Assembly (NCBI RefSeq): GCF_009931115.1
Contig: NZ_CP047491.1
Span: forward strand, 3,175,501 to 3,239,500
DNA from: Microbulbifer hydrolyticus
GTDB taxonomy: Bacteria; Pseudomonadota; Gammaproteobacteria; Pseudomonadales; Cellvibrionaceae
Reading direction: 5' to 3'
DNA length: 64,000 nt
Positions 1 to 9,453 of this stretch are shown here, piece after piece. Numbering within the stretch: the first letter of the stretch is position 1; each line of letters starts with the position of its first letter. A program made the position numbers and the translations under genes. The notes below the pieces were generated by a model. The model had not been told where the DNA came from, did not search any database, and was given only the letters and a program-made list of their open reading frames with translations.

Positions 1-583
1 TCGGACCCAGGCCCATGGATACGGTGGGGAACTGCCAGTATTCCGGCATCAGCCACGGGTGCGGGTAAGAGGAAAGACCGTTGCCGTTCACTTCGCGGCG
101 GAAGTTGTCCAGCTGCTCTTCATCGAAGCGGCCCTCCAGGTAAGAACGGGCGTAGATGCCCGGCGCGCTGTGGCCCTGGAAGAAAATCAGGTCCCCACGT
201 TCTTCGCCTTCGTTACCGCGGAAGAAATAGTTAAAAGCAACGTCGTACAGCGTGGCTGCAGAGGAGAAGCTCGCAATGTGGCCACCCAGGCTGTCGCTGT
301 TGGAGTTGGCGCGAACAACCATCGCCAGCGCGTTCCAGCGGATCAGGGAGCGGATTCGGCGCTCCATGAACAGGTCCCCGGGCATACGCTTTTCCGCTTC
401 CGCCGGAATGGTATTGCGGTACGGGGTAGTGATGGCCGCCGGCAACTGAACGCCGGTGTTGGTGGCGCGGTCAGACAGCTGCTTGATCAGAAACGCTGCG
501 CGTTCCTTGCCGCTGTGACGGATGACCGCCTGCAGCGCATCAAGCCATTCCTGCGTTTCCTGAATGTCGGTTTCTTCGTGCAT
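1..583 (-). CDS. aceE: Pyruvate dehydrogenase E1 component, N-terminal part (runs off left edge)
   Basis: Homodimeric-type E1 subunit of the pyruvate dehydrogenase complex, which decarboxylates pyruvate with thiamine diphosphate and passes the acetyl group to AceF. Only the first 194 residues are in the window; the E. coli protein is close to 890 residues. The translation carries characteristic AceE stretches: RRIRS.IRWNA, LGGHIASFSSAATLYDV, YFQGH and NGLSSYPHP. The ATG at 583 follows a good ribosome site (GAGGAG, about 6 bases upstream). aceF is expected beyond the left edge. The upstream 728 bases have no gene, so the promoter must lie there. Identity is near certain from the motifs. Confidence 0.95.
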   Translation of the reverse strand, partial: MHEETDIQETQEWLDALQAVIRHSGKERAAFLIKQLSDRATNTGVQLPAAITTPYRNTIPAEAEKRMPGDLFMERRIRSLIRWNALAMVVRANSNSDSLGGHIASFSSAATLYDVAFNYFFRGNEGEERGDLIFFQGHSAPGIYARSYLEGRFDEEQLDNFRREVNGNGLSSYPHPWLMPEYWQFPTVSMGLGP

Positions 584-1311
584 CAAGTGCTCCTCGGCGA
601 ATATACGACGTCGAGTCGGTGTTTTTTATGGACAGAATTTTTTGCTGCGCAACAGTACCCCAAACCCCAGGATTTCCCCCGGTTATGCGCCCATGTTCGC
701 CAGATCACCACCTGAAATGGCGGAAAAGCAACGAACATTGGCCAACGTTTCCGCAGCACTACCTACAATAGCTGGCTGAAACACGGAGGGACTGTGCGAC
801 CTGAATACCGCCGGCCATAAGGAACCTGATTCACGGCTCGTTAATACCGGCTCGACTTTGAATTCGGCGTTGAATTCTCGGCCCGTCAACTGTAGGGCGG
901 GCACCTAACGGCGCACAGGGATGCCCTCAATTAACCGGCTGCAAGTGCTCAAGCGGGGGCGATTGTAGTATTACTACAAACGTTTTTCCAGATAGGACGA
1001 TTAGTAACAAATAAAACCAATTTGTAAAACAATTATTTGCCAATTAGCGGTTTTGCCGAAACATATCGCGGAGAAAGCGGTAATTTTTATTACAAAATCG
1101 AGTCCGAAAAATCGATTCTGGTCACGCTTGAAGCCCCGTCCGGCGGTGGGGAATACTTCGAGGAGAACAGGCGTACCACGCACGAATAGGACCCGAACAG
1201 GACTTGGGAGTGCATCCCTGTGGACAAATCCTGCCGCCGAGGTGCCCGGGTCACCAACACGCGGGCGGGAAAATCGGCCTCAGGGACAGGGTCCGGTGAG
1301 ACAACCGAGCG
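584..1311. other. Intergenic region upstream of aceE
   Basis: A 728-base stretch between the sortase gene end and aceE (both minus strand). I see no credible gene; the short open frames here lack ribosome sites and family features. It becomes AT-rich at about 960-1100, where a perfect 17-base palindrome lies, and probably contains the aceE promoter with a long leader. I could not assign -35/-10 boxes with confidence. Confidence 0.6.
963..979. promoter_or_regulatory. Perfect palindrome, possible GntR-family operator of aceE
   Basis: TTGTAGTATTACTACAA reads the same on both strands around a central T. Its GT..TAC core and length resemble operators of the FadR/PdhR branch of GntR regulators (PdhR sites have the form TTGGT-N3-ACCAA), but the half-sites differ from the E. 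coli PdhR sequence. It lies about 380 bases upstream of the aceE start in an AT-rich stretch. No regulator gene is nearby. Assignment as an operator is inference. Confidence 0.3.
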
Positions 1312-1914
1312 CTACAACTGCACCGTCGCCACCTCGTCGATATAGTCCGCGTACACCAGGTATCGCAGTGGCCCCCCTGCATCCAGGGCATCAAACGGGT
1401 AGCAGGTAACCAGCAGCAGGCCCGGTGCAGCCGCTACCGGGAGGCGCTCGGTTTCACTGTTGACCACTTTTGCCCCCCTTACACGGTAGGAGTGCCAGCG
1501 TCCGCGCCGATCCTGCAGCTGAATCACAGCCCCCGGCTTCAGCCTATCCAGGTTACGGAAGTGTGTATCCCGGTGAGCAGCAATCACAGTGGTGCGCGGC
1601 TCGGCCAGGTTGCCGGGCTCACCGGAGCCCGCCATCAGGCCGGGGCCGAATGCCAGAGCCTGGCCACTGGTTCCCTGCAACACCACCAATGACTTTTTCT
1701 CCCCCAGCTTGAGTTGTGCGACAGGCCAGGTATCTGCCCAGGGCCAGGGCTTGTAAGGCTCGCCGCTGGCGAGCTGGCGCTGCCAGGAATCGCTGATCAG
1801 ATACTGCGCTAGCTCCGCCTTTACCAGCAGCCAGGCGCCGCCACCCAGCTGCCAGAGCCCCGCGGTAAGCAAAAATGCCGACAGCCAGGGCGCGAGCCGG
1901 GCCGCGCGGCTCAC
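1312..1914 (-). CDS. Class GN sortase (Gram-negative sortase)
   Basis: Cysteine transpeptidase of the proteobacterial (GN) sortase family, expected in the inner membrane with its catalytic domain in the periplasm. It is 200 residues from a GTG start at 1914, which overlaps the stop of the upstream substrate gene (GTGA overlap). The open frame continues further upstream, but coupling makes this GTG the likely start. Residues 8-30 form the membrane anchor. The sortase triad is visible: His114 (AAHRDTHF), Cys171 (LLVTCYPF) and Arg184 (GPLRYLVYA). The adjoining gene encodes its predicted single substrate. The usual partners PdsO and PdsR/S are not in the window. Family assignment is strong; the biological role of these sortases is not established. 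Confidence 0.9.
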   Translation of the reverse strand: MSRAARLAPWLSAFLLTAGLWQLGGGAWLLVKAELAQYLISDSWQRQLASGEPYKPWPWADTWPVAQLKLGEKKSLVVLQGTSGQALAFGPGLMAGSGEPGNLAEPRTTVIAAHRDTHFRNLDRLKPGAVIQLQDRRGRWHSYRVRGAKVVNSETERLPVAAAPGLLLVTCYPFDALDAGGPLRYLVYADYIDEVATVQL

Positions 1915-4301
1915 AGTGACATCCCCGAACGGGCAGCGTGGCTGCGACGGCGCATATCCGGAATGACCCCGCGCAACCAGCGGCGCAGCGCACGCTCTGC
2001 AGCCGCTTTCCACCGGCGCAACGGCCGCCGGCAACGCACCATTTTTACCGCGCTTTTCGGTCCGCGCTGAGCGAATCGCATCAAGCCACCCAGTGCCAGC
2101 AATACCGCGGCGAGAATCATCTGTGCGTAAGCACCCGTTGCCGTGGATGGGTAAGTGAATGACTGCATGACCTGCCCCTTGGCCACGGCATTGGGGACCG
2201 GGCTCGACTTGAGCGATTCCGATTGCGGGCGCACCGGAGTTTCCTCCACCGCGACGAAACTCGTGTAAGGACTGGCCAGTTGATAGCCCAGCGCCAGGCC
2301 GAGAATGTTTTCGCGCAGTGGATCACCCATTTCGGGATCACTGAGCGGGCCCCGTTCGCGCTGTTGGTCGCGCAACGCGGCAATCTTTTCCCGCGCCCAC
2401 AGACTGCCGATCCCCTTGCCGGACTCATCCACCACGAGCTGGCTCAGGGACAGGCTGCGGGTAAATCGCTTGCCCGCGAGGCGACCGCTGACGACCAAAT
2501 CACCGCTGGCACTGTTACCCAGTGCATTGCCATCCACCCGCGCCACCAGCCGCACCGGCTCACCGCGATAAAGGTCCGGCAACCGCTTCGGGTAAGACTC
2601 CACTTTTATACCCTGCGGCCACTGCACTTGCAGATCGGTGACCAGCGGGCTTTCCAGCTTTTCGAACAGCGCGCCCATTTTCGACTGCACTTCCGCCAGA
2701 TCCCCAATCTGCACAAAACTACCGCGCCCGTATTGCGCGGCCTTGGTCATAAAGAAACTGTTGGGCGCAGAGCCAATTCCCACGGTAAACAGGCGCGTTT
2801 CCCCAAGGCGCTGACGGATGATCTCAAACAGGGCGCGCTCGTTTCCCACCGAGCCATCCGTAATAAACACCACCTGACGCACAAGCTCACCGACCTGTTG
2901 ATCCAGTTGCTGGGAAAGTGCCTCCTTTAGGGCCGGGGCCATTTCAGTCCCGCCCCGGGCCTGTAAAGATTCCACCCAGCTGCGCGCGCGCTGGATATTG
3001 TCCGGCGTCGCCGCCGCCGGGCGAGGAAAGAAGCTGCGGTGATTGCTGTTGAACTCGATAATGTTGAAGCGATCCATTTGCGTCAGACGCGAGAGCGCCA
3101 GCAACAGGCTTTCCTTGGCCTGGCGAATGGAGTTGCCGCCCATGGAACCGGACGTATCCACCACATACACGACTTCCCGGGGCAGTTTGCGCGCGGTCAG
3201 GTTTTCCTGCGGTGGTAACAGCAGCAGCTGTACATACTGCGCTCCGGGTTCCGCCGGCATTGCGGTTTGCTCGGCAAACAGGGCCGCGGACGGCATGGAG
3301 GAAGCTTGCGGGCGCCAGAACAGCGCGAAGTCGCGGTCCATGGGTACCGAGCCGTTTTTCAGGCCAATCCGGTAGTGATTATTTTCTTCGCGGCGAAAGC
3401 GCACCTCGTGATACGGGCTGTGTATATCCGCAAGTGGCAGCCCCATCCCCAGATCGATTCGAATCTCCATTTGGTGACTGCCCTGATGACTGGCCAGCTC
3501 GGCGTGCGGCATCATCACTGGCGAGATGAGGTCCGCATCCGGCACCTGATCCGTGGGCAGTGACCAGCCGTGGCTGTTCAGCGCAACGCTTTGCGTAGAT
3601 GCCACCGGTGCCCCGGGCATATAGCGCGGAGTGAGTGTACTGGGCAGGCGCAGGCTGAACTGTCCACTGTCGAAGCGCAGGGTCTGCAGGTATCGAACTT
3701 CCACCGAGATTTCCTCACCGGGTGCGATATTGGCGACGCGACTGGTAAACAGGTTCGGGCGCTGCTGCTCCAGCAGTGCTGCGCGCTTGCCCTCTTGCAG
3801 CGCTTTTTTATACACCGCTCTCGCCTCTTCACGCTCGCGCACCTTGCCGACGATGCGGCGCTCGCCGATCACAATCTCCATGCCATTGACCGCAGCATTC
3901 TCCGGCAGCGGCAGTACATACACCGCCTCCTGCCAGTCGTTGCTGGTATTGCGGAACCGCTGCGCGAGATTGACCTCCGCAACCAGCCCGCGCACCCGGA
4001 TATCCGCCTCGGTGCCGAGGTGAATGGCCGGAATATAACGGCCAGGTTCGCTGCCCCGGAACAGCAGGTCGCCGCTACCGGCCTCGTCCATGCCGACGCT
4101 TTCGGCCAGTGCTGCGCCTTGAGCGTCCGGCGTTTGGGCCCGCGCACCAACCGCTGCGACCAGTACCGCAAATACCGTTACGACCAACAGCAGCCAGCTG
4201 CCCGTGCGACTTTTGCGGTAGCGGCGACGGTAATACTCGTCGTTCGGCAGGATCAACAATTCGCGCGGAATGCGCGGTGGGTGGAAAAAGGGACGGTTCA
4301 C
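1911..4301 (-). CDS. Marine proteobacterial sortase target protein (VIT and VWA domains)
   Basis: Predicted surface or periplasm-anchored substrate of the adjacent sortase. From the GTG at 4301 it has 796 residues. It carries an N-terminal hydrophobic segment at about 36-55 ending in GARAQ, a VIT domain at about 95-230, and a von Willebrand A domain from about 375 with a MIDAS motif DTSGSMGG and a following ITDGSVGNE. Near residue 717 is a sorting-like motif YPSTATG followed by a hydrophobic helix. The GTG has a strong ribosome site (GGAGG, 5 bases away). An ATG at 4334 gives 11 more residues but has none. After the membrane helix the protein continues with about 50 residues rich in arginine, longer than the short basic tail typical of sorting signals. 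It overlaps the sortase gene by 4 bases. Confidence 0.88.
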   Translation of the reverse strand: MNRPFFHPPRIPRELLILPNDEYYRRRYRKSRTGSWLLLVVTVFAVLVAAVGARAQTPDAQGAALAESVGMDEAGSGDLLFRGSEPGRYIPAIHLGTEADIRVRGLVAEVNLAQRFRNTSNDWQEAVYVLPLPENAAVNGMEIVIGERRIVGKVREREEARAVYKKALQEGKRAALLEQQRPNLFTSRVANIAPGEEISVEVRYLQTLRFDSGQFSLRLPSTLTPRYMPGAPVASTQSVALNSHGWSLPTDQVPDADLISPVMMPHAELASHQGSHQMEIRIDLGMGLPLADIHSPYHEVRFRREENNHYRIGLKNGSVPMDRDFALFWRPQASSMPSAALFAEQTAMPAEPGAQYVQLLLLPPQENLTARKLPREVVYVVDTSGSMGGNSIRQAKESLLLALSRLTQMDRFNIIEFNSNHRSFFPRPAAATPDNIQRARSWVESLQARGGTEMAPALKEALSQQLDQQVGELVRQVVFITDGSVGNERALFEIIRQRLGETRLFTVGIGSAPNSFFMTKAAQYGRGSFVQIGDLAEVQSKMGALFEKLESPLVTDLQVQWPQGIKVESYPKRLPDLYRGEPVRLVARVDGNALGNSASGDLVVSGRLAGKRFTRSLSLSQLVVDESGKGIGSLWAREKIAALRDQQRERGPLSDPEMGDPLRENILGLALGYQLASPYTSFVAVEETPVRPQSESLKSSPVPNAVAKGQVMQSFTYPSTATGAYAQMILAAVLLALGGLMRFAQRGPKSAVKMVRCRRPLRRWKAAAERALRRWLRGVIPDMRRRSHAARSGMSL

Positions 4302-4305
4302 AGAA

Positions 4306-4332
4306 GCCTCCAGACCATTAAGTTCTGGAGGC
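4306..4332 (-). promoter_or_regulatory. Hairpin that masks the ribosome site of the sortase target gene
   Basis: Positions 4306-4314 and 4324-4332 are perfect 9-base inverted repeats around a 9-base loop. In the minus-strand transcript the 3' arm contains the GGAGG that serves the GTG start at 4301. If the transcript begins upstream, the stem would hide this site. The repeat is seen directly; a role in translational control is inference. Confidence 0.4.
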
Positions 4333-4440
4333 ATTAAAAGAAAGTAAGCTGGCGAGGTGTGGGCCGAAATCCGGCCCTCTAAAGATCAAATCGGGCGAAT
4401 TGTGGCAGCGCCCTTTTCCGAGAGGGTTAGCCGGAGAGGG

Positions 4441-5457
4441 CTAGACCTGGTTGCGCCGTGTCTGCCAGGTGATCGGTCGCGCGTACTGGTCGACCTTGTC
4501 TTCGACACCGAGCAGCATCGCAAACAGCGCCATCCGCACCAGCAGGCCGTTATCCGTCTGGCGGAAAATGGCCAGGCTGGGGTGTTCGTTCAGGTCCGAA
4601 TCCAGCTCGTTGGCCTCGGCGCGGGAGTCCCGCGGCAGCGGATGCATGATCACCGTGTTGGGTTCCGCATGGCGGGTGAAGATATCCCGGTTCAGACGGA
4701 AGCGGCCGCGGTAGCGGTCGGCTTCTTCCTGGGATTCGAAACGCTCTTCTTGAATGCGGGTGGAATAGACGATATCCACAGCCTTGATGGATTGCTCGAG
4801 CTGATCGGATACCGTCACCCGGTGGCCCGCCTCGCGCAGTTTCTCGATCACCACGTCCGGCATCGCAAGCTCTTCCGGCGACACAAATACCAGCTGCACA
4901 TTCTTGAACAGGCACAGGAGCTTGCACAGGGAGTGCACGGTGCGGCCGTATTTCAGATCGCCGATCATGGCGATACGGAAGTTGTCCAGGGTGCCGCCCT
5001 TGCCTTCCAGCTCCTTGCGGATGGTATACAGGTCAAGCAGTGCCTGGGTGGGGTGCTCATTGGCGCCGTCGCCGCCATTGACTACCGGTACCCGGCTGGC
5101 CGCGGCAAACTCCGCCACCGAGCCTGCCTGCGGGTGGCGCATGCAGATGATGTCGGAGTAACCGGAAAGTACCCGCGCGGTATCGTAGAGGGATTCGCCC
5201 TTGGCCAGCGCGCTGGCAGAGATGCCCACCGTTTCGCGCACGGTACCGCCAAGCAGGTTGAAAGCACAGCCAAAGCTCACCCGGGTGCGGGTGCTGGGTT
5301 CCAGGAACATATTGCCGAGAATTGCACCCTCGAGTACCCGGGTGACTTTTTCCCGGCGGGCGTAGGGAACCATGGTGTCGGCCACGGCAAAAATTCGGTC
5401 GATGTCACCCCGTTCGAACTGGCTGACGGAAAGGATATTGGCACCGATAAAGTCCAT
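4441..5457 (-). CDS. pyrB: Aspartate carbamoyltransferase catalytic chain
   Basis: Carbamoylates aspartate in the second step of de novo pyrimidine synthesis, in the cytosol. It has 338 residues from the ATG at 5457, preceded by GGAGAAACA. Carbamoyl-phosphate-binding motifs are present: FLEPSTRTRVSF near the N-terminus, HPTQALLDL in the middle and MHPLPR near the C-terminus. The open frame extends upstream of 5457 but without a better start. It is somewhat longer than the E. coli catalytic chain (about 310). No pyrI regulatory chain gene and no other pyrimidine gene is adjacent. The neighbour upstream is sbcB on the same strand, about 117 bases away. Confidence 0.95.
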   Translation of the reverse strand: MDFIGANILSVSQFERGDIDRIFAVADTMVPYARREKVTRVLEGAILGNMFLEPSTRTRVSFGCAFNLLGGTVRETVGISASALAKGESLYDTARVLSGYSDIICMRHPQAGSVAEFAAASRVPVVNGGDGANEHPTQALLDLYTIRKELEGKGGTLDNFRIAMIGDLKYGRTVHSLCKLLCLFKNVQLVFVSPEELAMPDVVIEKLREAGHRVTVSDQLEQSIKAVDIVYSTRIQEERFESQEEADRYRGRFRLNRDIFTRHAEPNTVIMHPLPRDSRAEANELDSDLNEHPSLAIFRQTDNGLLVRMALFAMLLGVEDKVDQYARPITWQTRRNQV

Positions 5458-5574
5458 TGTTTCTCCACTGTTTGCGCCGGGATCGCCGGCTGCTTTACCG
5501 GGCGCGTATTCTACGCGGGAGGCCGCGCCCGGAACAGAGAGACTTTGCGTGACGCGCCACACCCGCCAGGGCGA

Positions 5575-7014
5575 TCACCCCAACAGCGCATCGCCCCAGG
5601 CCTCAAGCTGGTCCAGCAGCGCCGCACGATCGGGATACTCCTCCCGCAGGCGGGCAATCTCCTCGAAGTAGGATTCCATGGTAATACTGCCCCCAAGGGC
5701 TGGGTCCGTCAGGCGCTGATAGCGCCACTCTTCCCAGCGCTCCGCCTCTTCTTCATTCAGCGTTTCCGGGAAGTTGCGCGCCCTCAGGCGAAAGAGTAGC
5801 TCGGGCAACCGCGCATCGGTAAACGGCACCAGCCCCGCCAGCGCCTGCGGGCCGCGACTGCCCAGGGCACTGTGCAACTGGCGGCACAGGTCACGATCGG
5901 CGTCGTTCATAAAGCCATCGTAGAGCCGCGCTTCCACATCTTTTGCCGGAAATTCCCCGTCCAGGAACACCTTGTGCAGCTTCTCGGTCAGGTCCAGCCC
6001 CTGTAGCGCCTGCCAGTTGGCCTCGCAGGCGGCTTTGTCGATCTGCAGGTCGGCGGCGCGCTGATCAGAGAGCATGTTCGCCGGCGCCAGCACCGGGCAG
6101 CGGTTCATATGAATCAGCTTCAGGCCCGCCGGCAGCTCGCCCTCACCCAGTTTGTCGCGGGCGGTGTACAGGCGCTCGCGCAGGGCATCGGCGTCCAGGT
6201 CGAGGATCGGCTGAGGGTCCATGGCCAGGTTGGCGCAGATGACCGCATTGCGGTTCACCGGATGCATGGCCAGTGGCAGCACATAAGTCAGATGCCCGTG
6301 GGTTGCCGGCACCTTGCCGGAGATGTGCAGCAGTGGCTTGCGGTCGCGCGGGTTGAGGATTTTCGCCACTTCCTGCTTGCGGCGCAGGTTGTACACATAG
6401 TCGTACAGCTTGGGCTGCCGCTCGCGGATCAGCCGCGCCATATCGATGGTTGCGCGCACATCGGACAGCGCATCGTGGGCACCCTCGTGGCTGATGCCAT
6501 TGGCCGCGGTGAGCTCTTCCAGGCGGAACGAGGGCACGGTTTCACCCGCGGCCGTTTCCCGCTGCGGCCACTCAATCCCCTCCGGGCGAAGCGCATAGGT
6601 AAGGCGCACCATATCGATGATGTCCCAGCGGCTGTTACCGGACTTCCATTCGCGCTCATAGGGGTCGAGCAGGTTGCGGTACAGGGTGTGGCGGGTGACC
6701 TCATCGTCAAACCGCAGACTGTTGTAGCCCACGCCACAGGTTCCCGGCGCACCCAACTCTTCGAGGATGCGCTTGATGAATTCAATTTCCGGCAGGCCCT
6801 CGGCCAGCGCCTTCTGCGGCGCCAGCCCGGTCACCAGCGCGGCCATCGGCTGCGGCAGGCAATCGCTGGCGGGCTTGGCGTAGATCATCAGCGGTTCGCC
6901 GACGACGTTGAGGTCTTCATCGGTACGGATACCGGCGAACTGGGAGGGCTTGTCTGCGCCCGGGTTCACTCCCCAGGTTTCGTAATCGTGCCAGTAAAGC
7001 GTGGTACCAGACAT
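5575..7014 (-). CDS. sbcB: Exodeoxyribonuclease I
   Basis: Processive 3'-to-5' single-strand DNA exonuclease acting in recombination and mismatch repair. It has 479 residues, matching E. coli ExoI. The N-terminus has the DEDD exonuclease motif I (YWHDYETWG), later [11 protein letters not shown], then [20 protein letters not shown] and [12 protein letters not shown] for the remaining acidic and histidine active-site residues. The C-terminal part matches the ExoI SH3-like and helical domains ([14 protein letters not shown]). The ATG at 7014 has a GGGGAGGAAACC ribosome site. It is divergent from argS, with about 140 bases between the starts. Confidence 0.96.
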   Translation of the reverse strand: MSGTTLYWHDYETWGVNPGADKPSQFAGIRTDEDLNVVGEPLMIYAKPASDCLPQPMAALVTGLAPQKALAEGLPEIEFIKRILEELGAPGTCGVGYNSLRFDDEVTRHTLYRNLLDPYEREWKSGNSRWDIIDMVRLTYALRPEGIEWPQRETAAGETVPSFRLEELTAANGISHEGAHDALSDVRATIDMARLIRERQPKLYDYVYNLRRKQEVAKILNPRDRKPLLHISGKVPATHGHLTYVLPLAMHPVNRNAVICANLAMDPQPILDLDADALRERLYTARDKLGEGELPAGLKLIHMNRCPVLAPANMLSDQRAADLQIDKAACEANWQALQGLDLTEKLHKVFLDGEFPAKDVEARLYDGFMNDADRDLCRQLHSALGSRGPQALAGLVPFTDARLPELLFRLRARNFPETLNEEEAERWEEWRYQRLTDPALGGSITMESYFEEIARLREEYPDRAALLDQLEAWGDALLG

Positions 7015-7157
7015 GGTTTCCTCCCCTATTCTTTTCACAGCGGGCCATGTTAACCCAGTGGGCAGATAGCGCGCAGGTTGCAATGCCCCCACTGCCCATT
7101 AAAATCCCGCCTTCTCCTATATTGTCCAAGAATCCCAATTCGGATCAGCAACCCCCT

Positions 7158-8894
7158 ATGAATATTCGCCAGCAGCTCAACGACATCTTCCAGGCCGCCA
7201 TGACTGCCGCCGGCATCCCCGCCGACTGCAGCCCCGCCGTCGCCCCGGCCAAGAAAGCCGGCTTTGGTGACTACCAGGCCAACGGTGCCATGGCCGCCGC
7301 CAAGAAAGTGGGCAGCAACCCCCGCGAGCTGGCAGCAAAGATCGTGGACAACCTGGGCGACCAGCCCATGATCGAGAAGGTCGAGATCGCCGGCCCCGGC
7401 TTTATCAACATCCACCTGAGCGAAGCCTGGCTGGCAGACACCCTCGCCGCCGCCCGCGCCGACGAGCGTCTGAACATCGCCAGGGTGGACCAGCCCCAGA
7501 CCGCGGTACTGGACTACTCCCACCCCAACCTCGCCAAAGAGATGCACGTGGGTCACCTGCGCACCACCATCATCGGTGACGCGCTCGCCCGCCTGCTGGA
7601 ATTCCAGGGCCACAAGGTGATCCGCCAGAACCATATGGGCGACTGGGGTACCCAGTTCGGCATGCTGCTGGCACACCTGGCCGACAAGATGGAAGACCAG
7701 GACGCCGAAGTGGCGCTCAAGGATCTGGAAGTCTTCTACCGCGAAGCCAAAGTCCGCTTCGACGAAGAGGAAGGGTTCGCCGACCGCGCCCGCGAATACG
7801 TGGTGAAACTGCAGGGTGGCGATGCCGACTGCCTGAAATTGTGGCAACGCTTTATCGATATCTCCATCAGCCACGCCGAGGAGATCTATGACAAGCTGGG
7901 CGTCACCCTGCAGCGGGAAGACGTGTACGCCGAGAGCCAGTACAACGACGACCTGCCGGTACTGGTAAAAGACCTGATCGATCGCGGTATCGCGGTGGAA
8001 GACCAGGGTGCCATCGTCGCCTTCCTGCCGGAAATGGCCGACAAGGAGGGCAACCCCAGCGTGGTGATCATCCAGAAAAGAGGCGGTGGCTACCTCTACG
8101 CCACCACTGACCTGGCGGCCATCCGCTACCGCGCCAATGTACTCAAAGCGGATCGCATCCTTTACGTGGTCGACGCGCGCCAGTCCCTGCACCTGCAGCA
8201 GGCGTTTACCGTAGCGCGCAAGGCGGGTTACATCGCCGACGACCAGACCCTGGAGCACTGCGCCTTCGGCACCATGATGGGCGACGACGGCAAGCCGTTC
8301 AAAACCCGCACCGGCGGCACCGTAAAGCTGGCCGAACTGCTGGACGAAGCAGTGGAGCGCGCCACTGCGCTGGTGGCGGGGAAGAATCCTGACCTGAGCG
8401 CGGAAGAACAGGCCGAGATCGGCCGCGTTGTGGGGATTGGCGCGGTGAAATACGCCGACCTCAGCAAAACCCGCACCAATGATTACGTGTTCAACTGGAA
8501 CTCCATGCTGGCGTTCGAGGGCAACACCGCCCCCTACCTGCAATACGCCTACACCCGTGTGCGCAGCATCTTCCGCCGCGCCGGCGTGGCCCCGTCAGAG
8601 TTGCAGGGTGACATTATCCTCGGCACCGATGCTGAACGCGCGCTCGCGATCAAGCTGAATCAGTTTGGTGAGGTACTGGACCAGGTAGCCAAAGACACCT
8701 TCCCGCACGTGCTGTGTACATACCTGTACGAACTGGCGAGTGCCTACATGGGCTTTTATGAAGCTTGTCCGGTATTGAAAGAAGGGGTGAGCGAAGAAGA
8801 TAAGCAGAGCCGCTTGCAGCTGTGCGACCTGGTTGCACGTACGCTGTCTACCGGGCTCGGCCTGCTGGGCATCGAAACCCTGGAACAAATGTAA
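7158..8894 (+). CDS. argS: Arginyl-tRNA synthetase
   Basis: Class I aminoacyl-tRNA synthetase that charges tRNA-Arg. It has 578 residues, the usual length. The N-terminal Add-1 domain begins [11 protein letters not shown] and holds the [11 protein letters not shown] stretch. The HIGH signature appears as [14 protein letters not shown], and the KMSK region is the non-canonical [10 protein letters not shown] loop typical of ArgRS. The C-terminal DALR-type anticodon-binding domain includes [16 protein letters not shown]. The open frame extends to 7047, but the ATG at 7158 matches the family N-terminus. Confidence 0.97.
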   Translation: MNIRQQLNDIFQAAMTAAGIPADCSPAVAPAKKAGFGDYQANGAMAAAKKVGSNPRELAAKIVDNLGDQPMIEKVEIAGPGFINIHLSEAWLADTLAAARADERLNIARVDQPQTAVLDYSHPNLAKEMHVGHLRTTIIGDALARLLEFQGHKVIRQNHMGDWGTQFGMLLAHLADKMEDQDAEVALKDLEVFYREAKVRFDEEEGFADRAREYVVKLQGGDADCLKLWQRFIDISISHAEEIYDKLGVTLQREDVYAESQYNDDLPVLVKDLIDRGIAVEDQGAIVAFLPEMADKEGNPSVVIIQKRGGGYLYATTDLAAIRYRANVLKADRILYVVDARQSLHLQQAFTVARKAGYIADDQTLEHCAFGTMMGDDGKPFKTRTGGTVKLAELLDEAVERATALVAGKNPDLSAEEQAEIGRVVGIGAVKYADLSKTRTNDYVFNWNSMLAFEGNTAPYLQYAYTRVRSIFRRAGVAPSELQGDIILGTDAERALAIKLNQFGEVLDQVAKDTFPHVLCTYLYELASAYMGFYEACPVLKEGVSEEDKQSRLQLCDLVARTLSTGLGLLGIETLEQM

Positions 8895-8920
8895 CGAGCG
8901 TCGGAAGTAACGGCAGAAAT

Positions 8921-9172
8921 TCAGGCGCTTTCTCTGGAGAGCGCCTGTTGCAAAACCTGCTGGGCGCTGGCGAGATCTGCATCGTGGATCAGCCAGAGCT
9001 CGGAATACCAGTCCAGGGTTCCATGGACGCTTTGTATACCTGCCTGGGACACACTTTGCGCTGGTTCCACCCGGGTTTTCTGGGTCAGTACCGAATAGCC
9101 GGCAGACTCCAGTAAATTGCGCAGATAACTACCAAGAAGCTGATCGTTGGTGGTGTAAATTTTGCTCGCCAT
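8921..9172 (-). CDS. DUF2007-type putative signal-transducing protein
   Basis: Small cytosolic protein of 83 residues that looks like the DUF2007 family: an alpha/beta fold with YTTNDQLLGSYLRNLLESAGY at the N-terminus and a conserved ELWLIHDADLASAQQVLQQ segment near the end. Function is unknown; such proteins are thought to share a ferredoxin-like or GlnB-like fold. It stands alone and is convergent with argS (26 bases between the stops). The ribosome site is weak. I am fairly sure it is a real gene and less sure of the family. Confidence 0.75.
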   Translation of the reverse strand: MASKIYTTNDQLLGSYLRNLLESAGYSVLTQKTRVEPAQSVSQAGIQSVHGTLDWYSELWLIHDADLASAQQVLQQALSRESA

Positions 9173-9453
9173 TGTGCGACTGGTTAACCTTTCTACTACC
9201 GGGCTTTTGACCCGGCCTGCTGAACACTGTTGATATAACAGCGACTTCTTCTTCCTTTCGACATTTCCGCGCCCGAGGGTATATCGGTGCGAAATTTGTG
9301 TGCAGGATCAATTTAAAGATAGACCAGAGACGCAGTGCACGCCGCTAAAATCGGGAACACGTTCCATCAACTGGCGCGCGCAGCACCACACGATGGTCGA
9401 GTGGAAAGCAGGAGTGTGTCGATCAGAACAAGGGAAGCCCGGCCGTGCTGGTA

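Noticed and set aside
7050-8543. Long open frame antisense to argS
   Set aside because: argS is full length with the HIGH motif; the antisense translation is biased and has no recognisable domain.
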